Shown here: in pieces, positions 24,161 to 35,461 of the stretch | Numbering within the stretch: the first letter of the stretch is position 1 | Layout of the letters: the number at the start of each line of letters is the position of its first letter | Assembly: GCA_020809705.1 (NCBI GenBank) | Contig: CP085828.1 | Coordinates: 682,001 to 746,000, forward strand | Origin: Calonectria ilicicola | Taxonomy: Eukaryota; Ascomycota; Sordariomycetes; Hypocreales; Nectriaceae | Length of the DNA stretch: 64,000 bases | Direction of reading: 5' to 3' | Position numbers and translations under genes: made by a program | The notes under the pieces: model-generated | Seen by the model: only the letters and a program-made list of their open reading frames with translations | Database searches by the model: none | Told to the model about the DNA's origin: nothing

Positions 24161-26905
24161 ATGGCCGGCGTCAAGCGATCCCTCGGCGCCATGCTCGGCG
24201 GCCACGAGGATGTTCTCGCATGCCCTCCTCCGCGGCCGCAGCCGCACTCGCGCTCCCACTCCAACTCGCAACCGCATAGCCAGATGAGTAGCAGGAGCAG
24301 TAGTATCAGCAGCAACAGCCAAACCCAAGCCCAGGCCCAGTCCCATGCTGCCTCCTCGACATCGCCTCGAGGGGGTCCTTCGGGCGCCTCCTACCATGAG
24401 CCTCGTGATGACTATACCAGAACACCTTCCCCAACATTCCCCCCATCCAGCGGAGAGGTCCCCGATTTCAGCCCAGATGCATCGATTCTCCTCGCAGGTA
24501 TTCGAGGCGCCGGCAAGTCCACGCTTGCCATCATGGCGTCCTCGGCCATGAACCGGAAGGTAATTGACATGGAAAACGCCTTTCAACGCGCCACGGGTCT
24601 GTCAAGTGCTGGATACAAGGCCAAACATGGATCAGCAGATTGCTACAAGCAGCAAGCCAAGGTTCTCCAAACCGCCATGGAACGTCACGGCACCGGCCAC
24701 GTCCTTGTGTGTTCGTGGATGGAAAGCCGCATCCAGGGCCTACTCCGAGAGTTTTCCGCTACTAACCCCGTCATCCACATCGTACGTGACGCAGAAGCAA
24801 TCCAGCAGCACCTCAAAATTGGCGATGTCACCAAGATCTGGAATCTCCTCAACGTGAGCAGCGCCATTTTCAGGACATGCACCAACTTTGAGTTTTTCAA
24901 CATCACCGAAAAACCCGCCAAATCTTCGGAAGAACCGTCCCGGGTTTCCCTGCTCCAGAGGTCCCCAGCTCCATATCTAGCGCTAAAACACGTTGAAAGA
25001 CATTTCCTCAAGTTTTTGTCGTTAATCTACCCTGCCGGTACTATTCCATTCATCGAGTCTGCTTTTCCCCTGGCTCAAGTCCCAACCGAGGAACGGCGAT
25101 TCACCTATGCTGTGTCGATACCCCTGAGCGACGTTCTGAACGAAACCATCGATGTTGAAGAGCACGTCACAGGAGGAGATGTGATTCAAATCGTTGCACA
25201 CGACATAGCCGAATGTCTCGAAAAGAATCCTGGCTCGGCATTTCCTGCTGGAGAACTCACAGTTCGCTTAATCGATGATATTACAAGGGGTATTGCAAGG
25301 GTCCGCAGAACCACTATCCTACCAATAATCCTGCATCTTTTTCTTCCTCATGCAGCCACCGAAGAAGTAATAAGGGTATACATCGATCTTCTTCATCATG
25401 CGGTTCGCCTTGCCCCCGAGATGATCACGGTAGACCTCCGACTAGAGAGCCCTCAGATCTCCCGGATTTTAGTAGCACGAAAACGAACCAAGATCATCGG
25501 TAACTGCTTTATTGTCAACGATCCCCCGCCATGGGAGTCATCTGCATGGGTTTCTTGGTATGCCAAAGCTAATCGACTTGGTTGCCACATTGCTCGGCTC
25601 ATTCGCCCAGCAACAAGTATTGAAGATAACTTCACCATTGCTCATATCAAATGTGCCGTTGCTGCTCTCGAGGGACCTAAAATCCCATTAATAGCATACA
25701 ATTCGGGACCATTGGGTCGCAACTCTGCTTCCTTTAATCGTATCTTGACTGTGGTCAGACCAGAGTCTCTTGAGCGAGTAAATCCAAAACCACCAATTAC
25801 ACCATGTGTTACCGCGTTGGGGGCAACTGAGGCCTTGTTCTCGTCATTCATCTACGACCAAATGAAACTCTACGTGTTGGGCGCCAATGTGGACTACAGT
25901 TTGTCCCCCGCCATGCACACCACCGCTCTCAAGGCCTGTGGAATCCCCCACCAATACAAGCCATTTTCTTCATCATCAATGCGTGGTATCAAACACCTCA
26001 TTGAAGACCCCAATTTTGGGGGTGCTTCAGTCGGCCTACCATTCAAGGTCGAAATTATTACTCTAACACACTCCCTCAGCAGTCACGCACGAGCAATAGG
26101 AGCTGTGAACACACTTATTCCGATTCGCCATCTAAACCCAGACGGATCAGTTCCAATTGGAGCAGGTTTCTTTCAGGGAATTAACAGGGCCGGACCTATC
26201 AAGGCCCTCTATGGAGAGAACACTGATTGGATTGGTATCCGGGCATGCATCCGCCGTGGTCTCTCACCGGCTAATGCGGTGATGTCCACCACCTGCGGTC
26301 TGGTTATTGGAGCTGGAGGTATGGCGCGTGCTACAGTCTATGCCATGCTCCAAATTGGCATTAGAAACATTGTCATCCATAACCGAACACTAGAAAATGC
26401 GGAAAAGCTGGTCAGACACTTCTCACAGCTCCTCCAGAGAAAGGACTTCAAGCTACTCAGCACCAGTACCGAGCCAGCAAGATTCCACGTCATCAAATCG
26501 CTCGATGAGCCTTGGCGAGAAGATTTCCGACTACCTACAGTAATCGTCTCATGTATCCCAACACACCCCATCGGTGATACTCCTGCGCCAGATTTCACGC
26601 TCCCAGAATCGTACCTCGGCAGCCGAACAGGAGGGGTTGCAATTGATTTGGGTTACAAGACGTTGAGTACACCTCTACTTGCGCAGGTCCGAAAAGAGTC
26701 ATCTCGAGGCTGGGTGAGCATGGACGGTCTGGATCTACTTCCCGAGCAGGGTTTTGCGCAGTTTGAGCTATTCACCGGAAGGCGAGCACCAAGAAGACTT
26801 ATGCGAAGAGAGGTCTTCCGAGCCTATCCAACAGGGGATGGCGCGTCCAATCTCGAGGAATTAAAACCACGCCTACAGTCAGTGAATGACCAAGAGGCCT
26901 TATGA
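24161..26905 (+). CDS. qa-1S: QA-1S/QutR-type repressor, AROM-derived
   Basis: A single exon of 914 residues, close to QA-1S. The first 100 residues are Ser/Gln-rich and disordered. Then come three domains that mirror the C-terminal part of the AROM shikimate protein. One is a shikimate-kinase-like domain with P-loop GIRGAGKST at residues 113-121. Next is a type I dehydroquinase-like domain (about 330-550), in which the catalytic His and Lys contexts are replaced by IIGNCFIVND and CHIARLIRPATS. Last is a shikimate-dehydrogenase-like domain (about 565-890), which keeps SLSPAMHT, the LPFK lysine, GAVNTL and GENTDWIG. The protein represses the qa genes by acting on QA-1F in the absence of quinate; family knowledge suggests it senses pathway metabolites. 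There is no intron. Confidence 0.95.
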   Translation: MAGVKRSLGAMLGGHEDVLACPPPRPQPHSRSHSNSQPHSQMSSRSSSISSNSQTQAQAQSHAASSTSPRGGPSGASYHEPRDDYTRTPSPTFPPSSGEVPDFSPDASILLAGIRGAGKSTLAIMASSAMNRKVIDMENAFQRATGLSSAGYKAKHGSADCYKQQAKVLQTAMERHGTGHVLVCSWMESRIQGLLREFSATNPVIHIVRDAEAIQQHLKIGDVTKIWNLLNVSSAIFRTCTNFEFFNITEKPAKSSEEPSRVSLLQRSPAPYLALKHVERHFLKFLSLIYPAGTIPFIESAFPLAQVPTEERRFTYAVSIPLSDVLNETIDVEEHVTGGDVIQIVAHDIAECLEKNPGSAFPAGELTVRLIDDITRGIARVRRTTILPIILHLFLPHAATEEVIRVYIDLLHHAVRLAPEMITVDLRLESPQISRILVARKRTKIIGNCFIVNDPPPWESSAWVSWYAKANRLGCHIARLIRPATSIEDNFTIAHIKCAVAALEGPKIPLIAYNSGPLGRNSASFNRILTVVRPESLERVNPKPPITPCVTALGATEALFSSFIYDQMKLYVLGANVDYSLSPAMHTTALKACGIPHQYKPFSSSSMRGIKHLIEDPNFGGASVGLPFKVEIITLTHSLSSHARAIGAVNTLIPIRHLNPDGSVPIGAGFFQGINRAGPIKALYGENTDWIGIRACIRRGLSPANAVMSTTCGLVIGAGGMARATVYAMLQIGIRNIVIHNRTLENAEKLVRHFSQLLQRKDFKLLSTSTEPARFHVIKSLDEPWREDFRLPTVIVSCIPTHPIGDTPAPDFTLPESYLGSRTGGVAIDLGYKTLSTPLLAQVRKESSRGWVSMDGLDLLPEQGFAQFELFTGRRAPRRLMRREVFRAYPTGDGASNLEELKPRLQSVNDQEAL

Positions 26906-28906
26906 TGAGACGAGGGAGAACAAATCGGGCCTTGAAGGCCACAGTCTGTCGCTTTTGAGACGGCTTAAAATACACGACAGAAATCGTGCATATTTGCATA
27001 CGTAGGCGTTGGCGGGTTCCATCTAATTAAATTTACAAAAGTGGGCTTTTTGCCAGCTCTTCTTGGACTTGATGCCAGGAAACCTTTATGCTCGTATCGT
27101 TTGTGATGCTCTGTGACGAATTAGTTGGCAACCCCTGGATGCCGACCCCACTCACCAATCATCAGCCTTACTGGGCGATGTTATGAAACTCGGCCTTTTT
27201 TTAATGTCATGCGGATACGAATATGGCAATTGGTAAAAAAAAATGTTAGTTAAACTTATTTGTGATAAGACCCCTTGTCCAAATACGGGGGGGGATAAAA
27301 GGAAACCGTAGAAGACACACGTAGAACTAAGTTTGAGGTCCGAGCGGCGCGAGAAATAAATAAGATAAAGCCTAATTTACCTAAATAATATTATAATATA
27401 ATTAAATTTATTTATTAATTATAAATTTTATTTCCAGCGACTCAGTTACAGTCCATTATTAGTGAGCCAGGAAAATCCGAATGTGAGCTTAAACTACCCT
27501 AGACCAATGACACGCGAGGTCAGACAGTGCATTAGAGCCGGAACATTGTCATAGAAATGGTTTGTGAAGTGGCTATGTTTGGTACGTAACAATTAATTAT
27601 TTCTTCATGCAGGTATTTTCCGGGGCACAGCAAATGCTTGGAGATCTGTTGGGGAAAGCACTATTTGCCACCAGTGATGTGTCCACAGATTTCTAGGCAG
27701 TCAAATTAAACAACAATCAATGGTTACGCGTCCATCTTGAAACAAACGAGATAGCCGCGTAGGCTTATCCCTGAATGTCCCGATGATTCCGAGTATCCGT
27801 CCAAAAATAATTAAAACATGGGTTTTGGTGTTAGGCACCTGGATTTCTTTCATTTGGTGTCGAGACATTGCTTGGCGAACGAGTACGTACGCACAAGCCA
27901 CAACTGGCCTTTTCAGCGTCGGGGTAGTGGCTGTGCAGCTGTTCTGAATTTCGCAGATCGGTCTCGGCTTCGGGGGCGCATTCCGAATGCGCGAGATTGA
28001 GATCGAAGCCGATGGAGGGTTTCCTCTCCCATTCTTTGCTCAATACGTGTGCTTATCTTTTCTTTACGGAAATAATCAAGGCAGATTCGCATTTTCTTGT
28101 CCAGGTTGAGGAGGGTTCAAGTTGTCGCCACATGGCATGTGAATGCCGAGTTACGTCACATTGTTTCGTCCTGGTCGAATAAGCTTTGACTTGACAGGTC
28201 TGGGACTTCAAAGGGGACCTTAATTGGCAATGGGGGATTTCGATGCGTTAGAACCCTGTTAGTAGAGTAAGTCAATAAGCTCAGCGAAAATGCCTGCAAG
28301 TTGGGCTTTGAGGCTCCGCTTGGTCCATGATCCACAGATGCTGCTGGATGTATGTATGTAGACTGTACATCCGATAGCTTGGTGAGGTACATCGTTCCTG
28401 CATGGCATGCATTCCCCGCCATATACAATCTCAGCCCGAAGTTGAGGTTGGGTCTTTCAATTACATGAATCATTAGGTATCTGTGCCATATTTTGATTGG
28501 AGATTGAAGTTGAAATTTTCAACCCATGTGCAAATAATGCCAACCCAAGCGCCCAGACCGGCCTGATAGGTAGCAGCAGTAGTTTGCACTTGGTGCACTG
28601 CCTCCGGTCGTCCCCGCCGTGTGGCGCAGCCCTTTCAAACCCGTCATGACACTATGCGCCAAGAAAGTTGCCTCCCCACCGCCCCGGCTGCAACCCGATG
28701 CCCCCCTGCCGCGCACGCAACCTTGGCCACGGGACGGAGGCAACCAGATTCTTGGACCTTGGACGAATCATGACCCACGCGTGAATACAAAGACACCTGT
28801 AAGTATGTAAGTATATAAATCCCCTGCGCACTGTTTTCTTACCGTTTGGCACTGGTCCTGCCCCCATCACATACAGCAGCTACCCTCTTGCTTCTTACTC
28901 AGTAGC
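26906..28906. other. 2-kb intergenic region with AT-rich island
   Basis: No supportable gene was found between qa-1S and the dynamin gene. An AT-rich island (27355-27435, listed separately) follows a G-run near 27290. The last few hundred bases are the probable dynamin promoter. Confidence 0.6.
27355..27435. other. AT-rich island
   Basis: About 80 bp consist almost only of A and T (TAATATTATAATATAATTAA-type). It contrasts sharply with its roughly 50% GC flanks. It may be a remnant of a mutated transposable element; no terminal repeats were identified. Confidence 0.5.
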
Positions 28907-31510
28907 ATGGGCTCTCTGTTCGTCGCTCATCCTCCCCACAAAGCAGCTGAAGCTGTCGCTGACGCCACGTCTAGTCGCGAAATGCCCCCCTCAATCGAGT
29001 CTTCCCTGGATACCCAGGGCCTTGCCAACGAGCAGCGCGGCCTGTTGGATCTCATCGATAAGCTGCAGTTTGCCCAGCTTGACAACATCAAGCTCCCCCA
29101 GATCGTCGTCGTTGGCGACCAGTCGGCCGGTAAAAGTTCCGTCCTCGAGGCCCTCACCGGCACCCCCTTCCCCCGCGATGCAGGCGCCTGCACACGATTT
29201 GCAACCGAAATCCGCATGCGAAGAGCGAAGGAAACCAAGCTAAAAGTTTCCATCATCCCCGACAAGTCCCGCCCCTACAATGACCAGGTTCGGCTTTTGC
29301 AATATGGCGGCCACGTTACGGGCGACACTCCCTTCGAGACCATGATGCGCGATGCAACCGAGCTGATTGCCCCTCGAAGCGTTCCCGGGCGCTTTGCTGC
29401 CCGCGATATTCTCGTAGTCGAGAAAAGCGGCCCCGACATGCCACTGTTGACTCTCGTCGATCTCCCCGGTCTGGTTCGTGTTGCCAACCGCGACCAGTCA
29501 GAGGCAGATATTCAGACCATCGAGGCGCTCTCTGACCGATACATGAAGAGTTCCCGAACCATCATTTTGGCCGTCATCGGAGGCAACAACGATTATGTCC
29601 AAGCTCCCATTCTCCAGAAAGCCCGTCATTTTGACCCCTCTGGTTCCCGAACTATTGGTGTTTTGACCAAGCCTGATATGACTGAGCGAATCGGTCTTGA
29701 AGAAAAGTTCATCGAACTTGTTACCAACAAGGACAAAGAAAATCACTTCAAGCTTGGATGGTTCGTTTTGTTGAACCCCGGTCCCGGCGAGAGCTGGCAG
29801 ACTCCCGAGGATCGAGCCCATAGAGAAGCCGAATTCTTTACCAGAGGCAAATGGGCTCATCTGCCACCACAGATGTGGGGTGTCGCCGCTCTTCGCCAGA
29901 AGCTGAGCTTGCAACTCCAGCGACACATTGGCAAGCACGTCAAGACACTGCGACGCCAGATCCAGGAAGCTCTGGAAGGCTGTGAAGCCCAGCTCAAGGC
30001 TATGGGAGCAGGAAAGGATACTGTTGAGGAGATGCGATTTGAGATGGGTGAGCTTTTCACTGCTTCAAACAATCTTGTCACGCCCGCTGTCAACGGTAAC
30101 TACAAGAACCCCTTTGGCGAAAAGTTCTTTGCCAGGCAGTCGAGCCCCAAGGGAACACCCTCTCAAAAACTACGTGCTCGTGTCCGCGAGGAGAGCGAAC
30201 GCTTTGCTCGACGCTTCCGCCAGCATGGTCGCAAGGTCACTTTCCAGAACAACGCCGCCACCTCAGCGGCTGCGGCTGCCAACCTCCCCCAGGCTGGTGT
30301 TGTTGGAGACAGAACCAAGAAGGACTTTGCTGAGCACGAGGTTGAGCCACTTCTCCGACAGATCCGCGGTAACGAATTGCCTCTTGACTCCAACCCCCGA
30401 GCCCCCTACATTCTCTTCCAGGATTACTCCCGAAACTGGCCCATTTTGGCCCAAGAGTACAAGGATAATTTGGGTGTCATCTGCAACGAGTTCCTGGCTG
30501 ACGTCATTGACTATGCTTGGCCTCTGCGGATGCGCGACCCTCTCCGCATGCACTTTTTGGAGCTCAAGATTCAGGAGCTGATGGAGAGTGCTGACAAGGA
30601 GCTTAATCGTCTGACTGATGACATGGAGTTGGAAGTCCAACCATTTGACCCCGAGTACGAGGAGCGCTTACGAAAGTGGCGTGCCGAGGCCACTGAGAAC
30701 GGTGGCAGCTACAGCGAAGCTGAGGAGGTCTTGGAGAAGATGCTTATCTACTATGATCTCACCGCGCGCATCTTTACCCGCAACGTCATCACTCAAGTTG
30801 TTGAGCGCCACCTCCTATTGGGCATGCTCCGCCTCTTTAACCCTATTGAGATTCTGCGCATGCCTGACTCAACTATTGAGGCTATCGCCGCCGAGAATAA
30901 GGAAACCCGCGAGCGCCGCAAGGTGCTTCAGGCGCAGAAGAAGGCAATCGAGGAGGCTAGGACCATCTGTGCTGGCCTTGCAATGCGAAGCGAACTAAGG
31001 GTCTACGATGATGAGCCGGACGATGGTGCGACCACTGACGAGGAAGATTTACCTAACCCAAACATTAGTCGCCCACAGTCGTCTGCTGCACGCCCTGTCC
31101 AACCAGCTCCACAGGTTCAACCGCCCCAACCACCACCTTCGAGGCACGATTCTGTACGAAAGCCCGTTAAAGAGTCCCGCGAGCCACGTGAAAGCCGCGA
31201 GGAGCGCAGCAGTGGCTACGCCATGACACCCCCAGAGCAGTACCGACGCGAAAGCACCTACCGCGTGGAGCCTAGCCACCGTCAAGAAACCAGAGGAGAT
31301 TGGGAGCCTGTCTACCACAAGTCCGCCCAAGACGAATCCAGCGCAGCTCCCCCGCCACCTCCTCGGCCCCAGAAGATTAGCGATCCCGAGGCTTACTACG
31401 AGCACGCCGGCGGAAGGGATTCATACTCACAGAGCTCCAACCGGGACCCTCGAAGAGAAAGCGCGAGACAAAGACTTGCGAACGCAATGAGGTTGGGCTC
31501 GCAAAACTAG
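28907..31510 (+). CDS. dynamin-family GTPase (Mx/Drp-like)
   Basis: A single exon of 867 residues. The GTPase domain has G1 GDQSAGKSS at 70-78, the switch region with CTRFATEIRM, G3 DLPG at 185-188 and G4 TKPD at 254-257. A dynamin middle/stalk region and an effector-like helical segment follow (roughly 330-700). The last 170 residues are Pro/Arg/Glu-rich and probably disordered (PPQPPPSRH, EPRESREERS). There is no pleckstrin domain and no transmembrane segment, and the organisation differs from Vps1 and Dnm1, so it belongs to the less studied filamentous-fungal Mx-like dynamins. These remodel membranes; the target membrane here is unknown. It has no clear tie to its neighbours. Confidence 0.9.
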   Translation: MGSLFVAHPPHKAAEAVADATSSREMPPSIESSLDTQGLANEQRGLLDLIDKLQFAQLDNIKLPQIVVVGDQSAGKSSVLEALTGTPFPRDAGACTRFATEIRMRRAKETKLKVSIIPDKSRPYNDQVRLLQYGGHVTGDTPFETMMRDATELIAPRSVPGRFAARDILVVEKSGPDMPLLTLVDLPGLVRVANRDQSEADIQTIEALSDRYMKSSRTIILAVIGGNNDYVQAPILQKARHFDPSGSRTIGVLTKPDMTERIGLEEKFIELVTNKDKENHFKLGWFVLLNPGPGESWQTPEDRAHREAEFFTRGKWAHLPPQMWGVAALRQKLSLQLQRHIGKHVKTLRRQIQEALEGCEAQLKAMGAGKDTVEEMRFEMGELFTASNNLVTPAVNGNYKNPFGEKFFARQSSPKGTPSQKLRARVREESERFARRFRQHGRKVTFQNNAATSAAAAANLPQAGVVGDRTKKDFAEHEVEPLLRQIRGNELPLDSNPRAPYILFQDYSRNWPILAQEYKDNLGVICNEFLADVIDYAWPLRMRDPLRMHFLELKIQELMESADKELNRLTDDMELEVQPFDPEYEERLRKWRAEATENGGSYSEAEEVLEKMLIYYDLTARIFTRNVITQVVERHLLLGMLRLFNPIEILRMPDSTIEAIAAENKETRERRKVLQAQKKAIEEARTICAGLAMRSELRVYDDEPDDGATTDEEDLPNPNISRPQSSAARPVQPAPQVQPPQPPPSRHDSVRKPVKESREPRESREERSSGYAMTPPEQYRRESTYRVEPSHRQETRGDWEPVYHKSAQDESSAAPPPPPRPQKISDPEAYYEHAGGRDSYSQSSNRDPRRESARQRLANAMRLGSQN

Positions 31511-31804
31511 ACTAGAATATTTGATCCGTGTGTACTAAGATGAATTGTTACGACTAGATACGATTAACCGCAGGCGTTGGAATGAGGGATTGACTTGTGT
31601 GTTTGGAAGTGTTACGGCCGAAGGATTTGGGATTGGAACGTATTTTTTTCGACACTGTATCATAGAGATGATGAATTGTTTCAGAAATTGGACTGCTCAA
31701 GAAATAAACTCGTTTCTATTCTTGCAAAGACGCTTGATTCCCCGTGAACGACAGTGAATTATATCCCGTGCGCAACCAAAGTGCCTACTCCGCGTCCTCG
31801 CGAC

Positions 31805-32203
31805 TCACTCCCAACAGAATGCCACAACACCCAAATTGATGCCCATCCCCAGCAAACGCAGCCATGCGCTGGACAAGCCCGCAAACCACCAAATGATGCA
31901 TCCGTCTGCAAATCCCACAGAAAGGTAAGTGACGAGGACGGCCTGGGCCCCGCCGCCATTCTTTAAAAGGTACAGCACCATGTACGCCAGGCAGATGGCA
32001 ACGTCGCGTACCGTCATGGCGTAGAGAAATGGGGAGTAAGCAGTACCAGCTGGGGGTTGTGGTATGTGAAATACGCGGTGTTGATGCCTTGGGCAAAATA
32101 GAGCCAAGATGCCGAGCAAGGCGAATGGTATCGCCGTCATGTAAAAATTAATATGGGCGAGGTTTGGGAGCGGTGGGGGGCTTGGGGTAGTGCAGTTGAG
32201 CAT
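31805..32203 (-). CDS. small DUF4267-like membrane protein
   Basis: The 132-residue frame starts at MLNCTTPSPP and has about four hydrophobic helices: YMTAIPFALLGILALF, a central segment after RDVAICLAYMVLYLL, one with YLSVGFADGCIIWWF, and a final LLGMGINLGVVAFCW. The pattern of a charged RD motif before helix 2 and an FADG-type motif in helix 3 resembles DUF4267, a small fungal membrane family of unknown function. The frame is open further upstream (to 32440), but the extra N-terminus is Ser/Gln-rich and unlike the family. No partner is evident. Confidence 0.7.
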   Translation of the reverse strand: MLNCTTPSPPPLPNLAHINFYMTAIPFALLGILALFCPRHQHRVFHIPQPPAGTAYSPFLYAMTVRDVAICLAYMVLYLLKNGGGAQAVLVTYLSVGFADGCIIWWFAGLSSAWLRLLGMGINLGVVAFCWE

Positions 32204-32548
32204 TCTCGATGAGGTCGTGGCGAAGTTTGACGGTAGTTTAGAGCTTGGAGAAGCCCAGGTCTGATAGTTTCTGGAGCGCGAGAGAACGTGGACTGAGTCG
32301 ATGGAGTTGAACAGCTTTGACTGGGCGGATTGGAAAACCGATTTTTGATTGAGATGATGTGGATAGATAGTTGAACTTTGATGGAGCGGAAGACTCTGAC
32401 TGGATGCATTCTGAGGTGAATATGGTTTATAAACCTGCATGCTTGGTGCTTCCTGAGTTGGCAGAAAGGCATGAAAGATGCAGGCATAAAGTGAGAAAAG
32501 AAGAAAGAGAAGGCCAGTAGTGTGGCAACACCATGCCTCTCACACCTT

Positions 32549-35079
32549 CTATTTCGACGGCGCCGTGTAGTGATCCAACCTGTCGTAGCCTCTGGCTGCT
32601 CTCTTTGCCTCATCGCCTCGGTGCAGTTCCTTTAGGTAGTCTTTGAAATCCTTGGAGAGTTCCAACACGGATCGGAAGTGCGTGTCAGTGATGAGGATCT
32701 TCCCCTCTTCATCTTTTTCGGCGTCGTATTCGGCCAAAGCTACGGCCGTTTGGAAAGCTGTAGCGAGAAAGATGTTAGCAAAAACTAGCCTAGTTTTTAT
32801 ATCTGTCCTGCTTACCATTTCGGATCTCTCGACCATTCCACTTCATGGCGCGCATTTCTTTTCCTCGGATATAGTCTTTGGCGTCATAATGGAGCCTCAT
32901 CGTACTTCCTCTTTCGCGGACAAGCTTGTCCATGAATGTCTTCCACACTTGTTGTCGCTCATCATCTGTGAAATCTGGATAGTAAAGTTGCACATGCACC
33001 CGAGATATAAAGGCATCATCAAACGCCCCGACTCTGTTAGTAGTCAAGAACAGGATTCCGTCGTAGTTTTCAAGTTCACGAAGGAAAGCTGGCTAATTTA
33101 GTCTTGGAATTGGCGCGGGGGTTGGGTGCATTGATTCACTGACCTGCGACTAAGGCATTTCTCTCCAGGTCTGCCGTCGTCCGTTTCTCCATAAATATAT
33201 CCGCTTCATCAATGAGGAGGACGGCACCCCAAGTTGTGGCGACTTTGAATTTATGCGCTAGGTTCCTCTCTACATCAGCAACGGTGGTCCCGACGTCGCT
33301 GGGAGTGACGATCATAAGAGGTCTCTTTGTAAAAGCCGCAATGCATTCTACTTTTTAGTTAGAATCGTTTCAGTTTGATGGATTTGTAACCATACCAGCT
33401 GTGCAGGTCTTCCCCACTCCTGGTCTCCCATGAAGGAGAAAGATTAAGCCGCTTCCCTTTCCTTTGACAAAATCAGCCGTCCACATATTTCCATCAACGG
33501 TCTCATTGTGTTGATTGAGACGGACAAAGCTCTTGGAGAGAGCTTTGAGTAATTTCTTGCGTGAATCAAGCATTACTAAATTATTGATCATGCCTTCGTC
33601 AAATTTAGGAGGCGAAAAGTCGCGAACGTGAAGGCGAACTGTATATTGCATTAGATCAACAGCTGAATAAAGCAAAATATTCTCTTACACCATCTTCGTG
33701 TGCTGAAAACGAATGCGAAAATAAGATTTTCACAAAGCAAGTATTGGTGAGGAGTGAGTTTGTTCCATTCTTCCGAGGAGATTTGGGTAAAGTCTTGGAA
33801 TAAAGGTTTCATTTTGTGATCTTGAATGGCCTTACGGTCACCGCAAACAGAGCATTTGCAGTTAGTGAGCCAATTCCGAAGGTCGCTTTCTCCCATGGTT
33901 TCCGGTGTATAGTAGGGATTATCCATGAGAAACATTTTTAAGTCGACCATAACCAGGCTATCAACCTTATGATATGTTAGACCGATAAAAAATTTGGGTT
34001 GTGCATGTCCATACCTCAGTGTAAGGAAAACCACTTGATCTCCCTTTGCAGTGTTGATATTTAGGGGTGAGCAGACTACAGAACTTTCTTCCATATTCGA
34101 TTTGCTTGATGGCAAATTCCGGAAGCTTATCTGCTTTTTCCTCCTCTATGTCATTACGATTCAACAGATGCGATAATGTAGGTATTTCACCATCGAACTG
34201 GTCTGCAATGGTGGTGTAATGCACTCGACTAATATACTCCCCATTGTACCTAAGTCTCCAATACTTAATGTGCCAGTTCGATGGTGGGTTTGTGAAGCTA
34301 CCTCCTGTCATCGAATGGATAACCCCGGGATTAAATTCAGAGTCACCCCTCGCTAGAAACATCAATGTTTCTCCTGGTTTGTAAGATACCCACTGAAACG
34401 CAAATGAATGGAACCCTCTTTTGTTGCGTTCTTGTTCAGCGCGGACTTTTGCCATGATATGCTCATCAAGGAATTCCAACAATGCAGCAATTTGTTGCTT
34501 GGCGTCTCTCTCTCTGATGCAGAGATCCTTGTGGTCTTTGATTGCGCATTTTTCTCTGAAAACTTTCAGCTCATCATAATGATGAACTAGAATGGCGTAA
34601 GGCCAATTAATTGTAAGAATATCTTTGGAGAGGTCCTGAGATGGGTAATACTGCACCACGGACCGAATAGCATTGACCAAGGCGGCAGAGTAGATGTTGA
34701 GATGATAGGTTGGTGCGTCTGTTGTTGGAGCGATGGAAGGTTCAAAACTTATTGTCTCTTTTCTTAGAGAGCGTGCTTTAAGGGTAGTGACCAGCTCGAA
34801 GATGGGTTCTTCAACAACTTCGGCGGTTCCGTGTTCCGTTTGGAACGTGTCAGTGTAATCATACCGAAGCAGCGTATGATCTTCCCTGTCTCGATATTCA
34901 ACTCGATACCTAACCCAGGGCTCTTTTTTGGAGCCATCAGACTCGGTTTTATGTTCGTGGCTGGGAGAGGAATTTTCTGAATCAGTTGAACCATTTCCGG
35001 CTTTCATCCAGGTGGTGGTGTGAATGGGTGGAACGGTTGGACTCGGGATGTCCACCAGAGTGGGTTGCGTGGATAACAT
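32549..35079 (-). CDS. AAA ATPase with DUF7025-type N-terminus
   Basis: Six exons, 35079-34015, 33965-33689, 33638-33396, 33347-33144, 33088-32816 and 32757-32549, join in phase over 48-58 nt introns to 756 residues. The first half matches the fungal DUF7025 region (WPYAILVHHYDELKVF, a KPGETLMF strand, an RYNGEYISRV strand). A linker with the family LLCENLIFAFVFSTRRW motif follows. The AAA domain has Walker A HGRPGVGKT near residue 517-525 and Walker B AVLLIDEADIFMEKR, then LFLTTNRVGAFDDAFISRVH with sensor and arginine-finger-like positions. The usual Walker A GPPG is GRPG here. Members are ATPases of unknown role, expanded in filamentous fungi. It is head to head with the DUF7708 gene. Confidence 0.9.
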
Positions 35080-35461
35080 AACCCTTCTCTAGAACTTAGA
35101 AATAAGGCTGTAGACTGGTCTTGAAAGTTGAAAATAAAGCCTTGGATTATTTAAATAGCGCGTTAACCCGTTTTATTTGATAACATATTGCCCACGCGCT
35201 CAGACTGCACTTTGATGAGGGGTCAGCATCGTACATTTGATGTGATACGTAGATCTGCAGTATTGTGGATCTAAATCAACCAATTACAGTACTTGAAAAT
35301 ATGCAGTGTTACTTTGGGGTTGAGGCTCTGACTCTTAAATCCCGCGCGTTGGAGATGTTGCTTTCGTAGCCTGCTATCTGGCCATTGTACTACGATCTCA
35401 ATATATTCAAACGAGCGGGACAGTTTAATCAAGAATAAAAATACCACATAAATGCATATTC
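35080..35461. promoter_or_regulatory. divergent promoter AAA ATPase / DUF7708 gene
   Basis: This 382-bp gap lies between opposite starts. It is AT-rich, with a tRNA-like but unconvincing string at about 35332-35402. No known operator was recognised. Confidence 0.5.

Noticed and set aside
27292..27306. GGATAAAAGGAAACC as a QA-1F site
   Set aside because: Only one half-site and located downstream of qa-1S.
35332..35402. tRNA-like string on the minus strand (TAGTACAATGG, then CTACGAA)
   Set aside because: D-arm- and anticodon-loop-like strings are present, but the anticodon stem does not pair and the T-loop lacks TTC; no full cloverleaf can be drawn.
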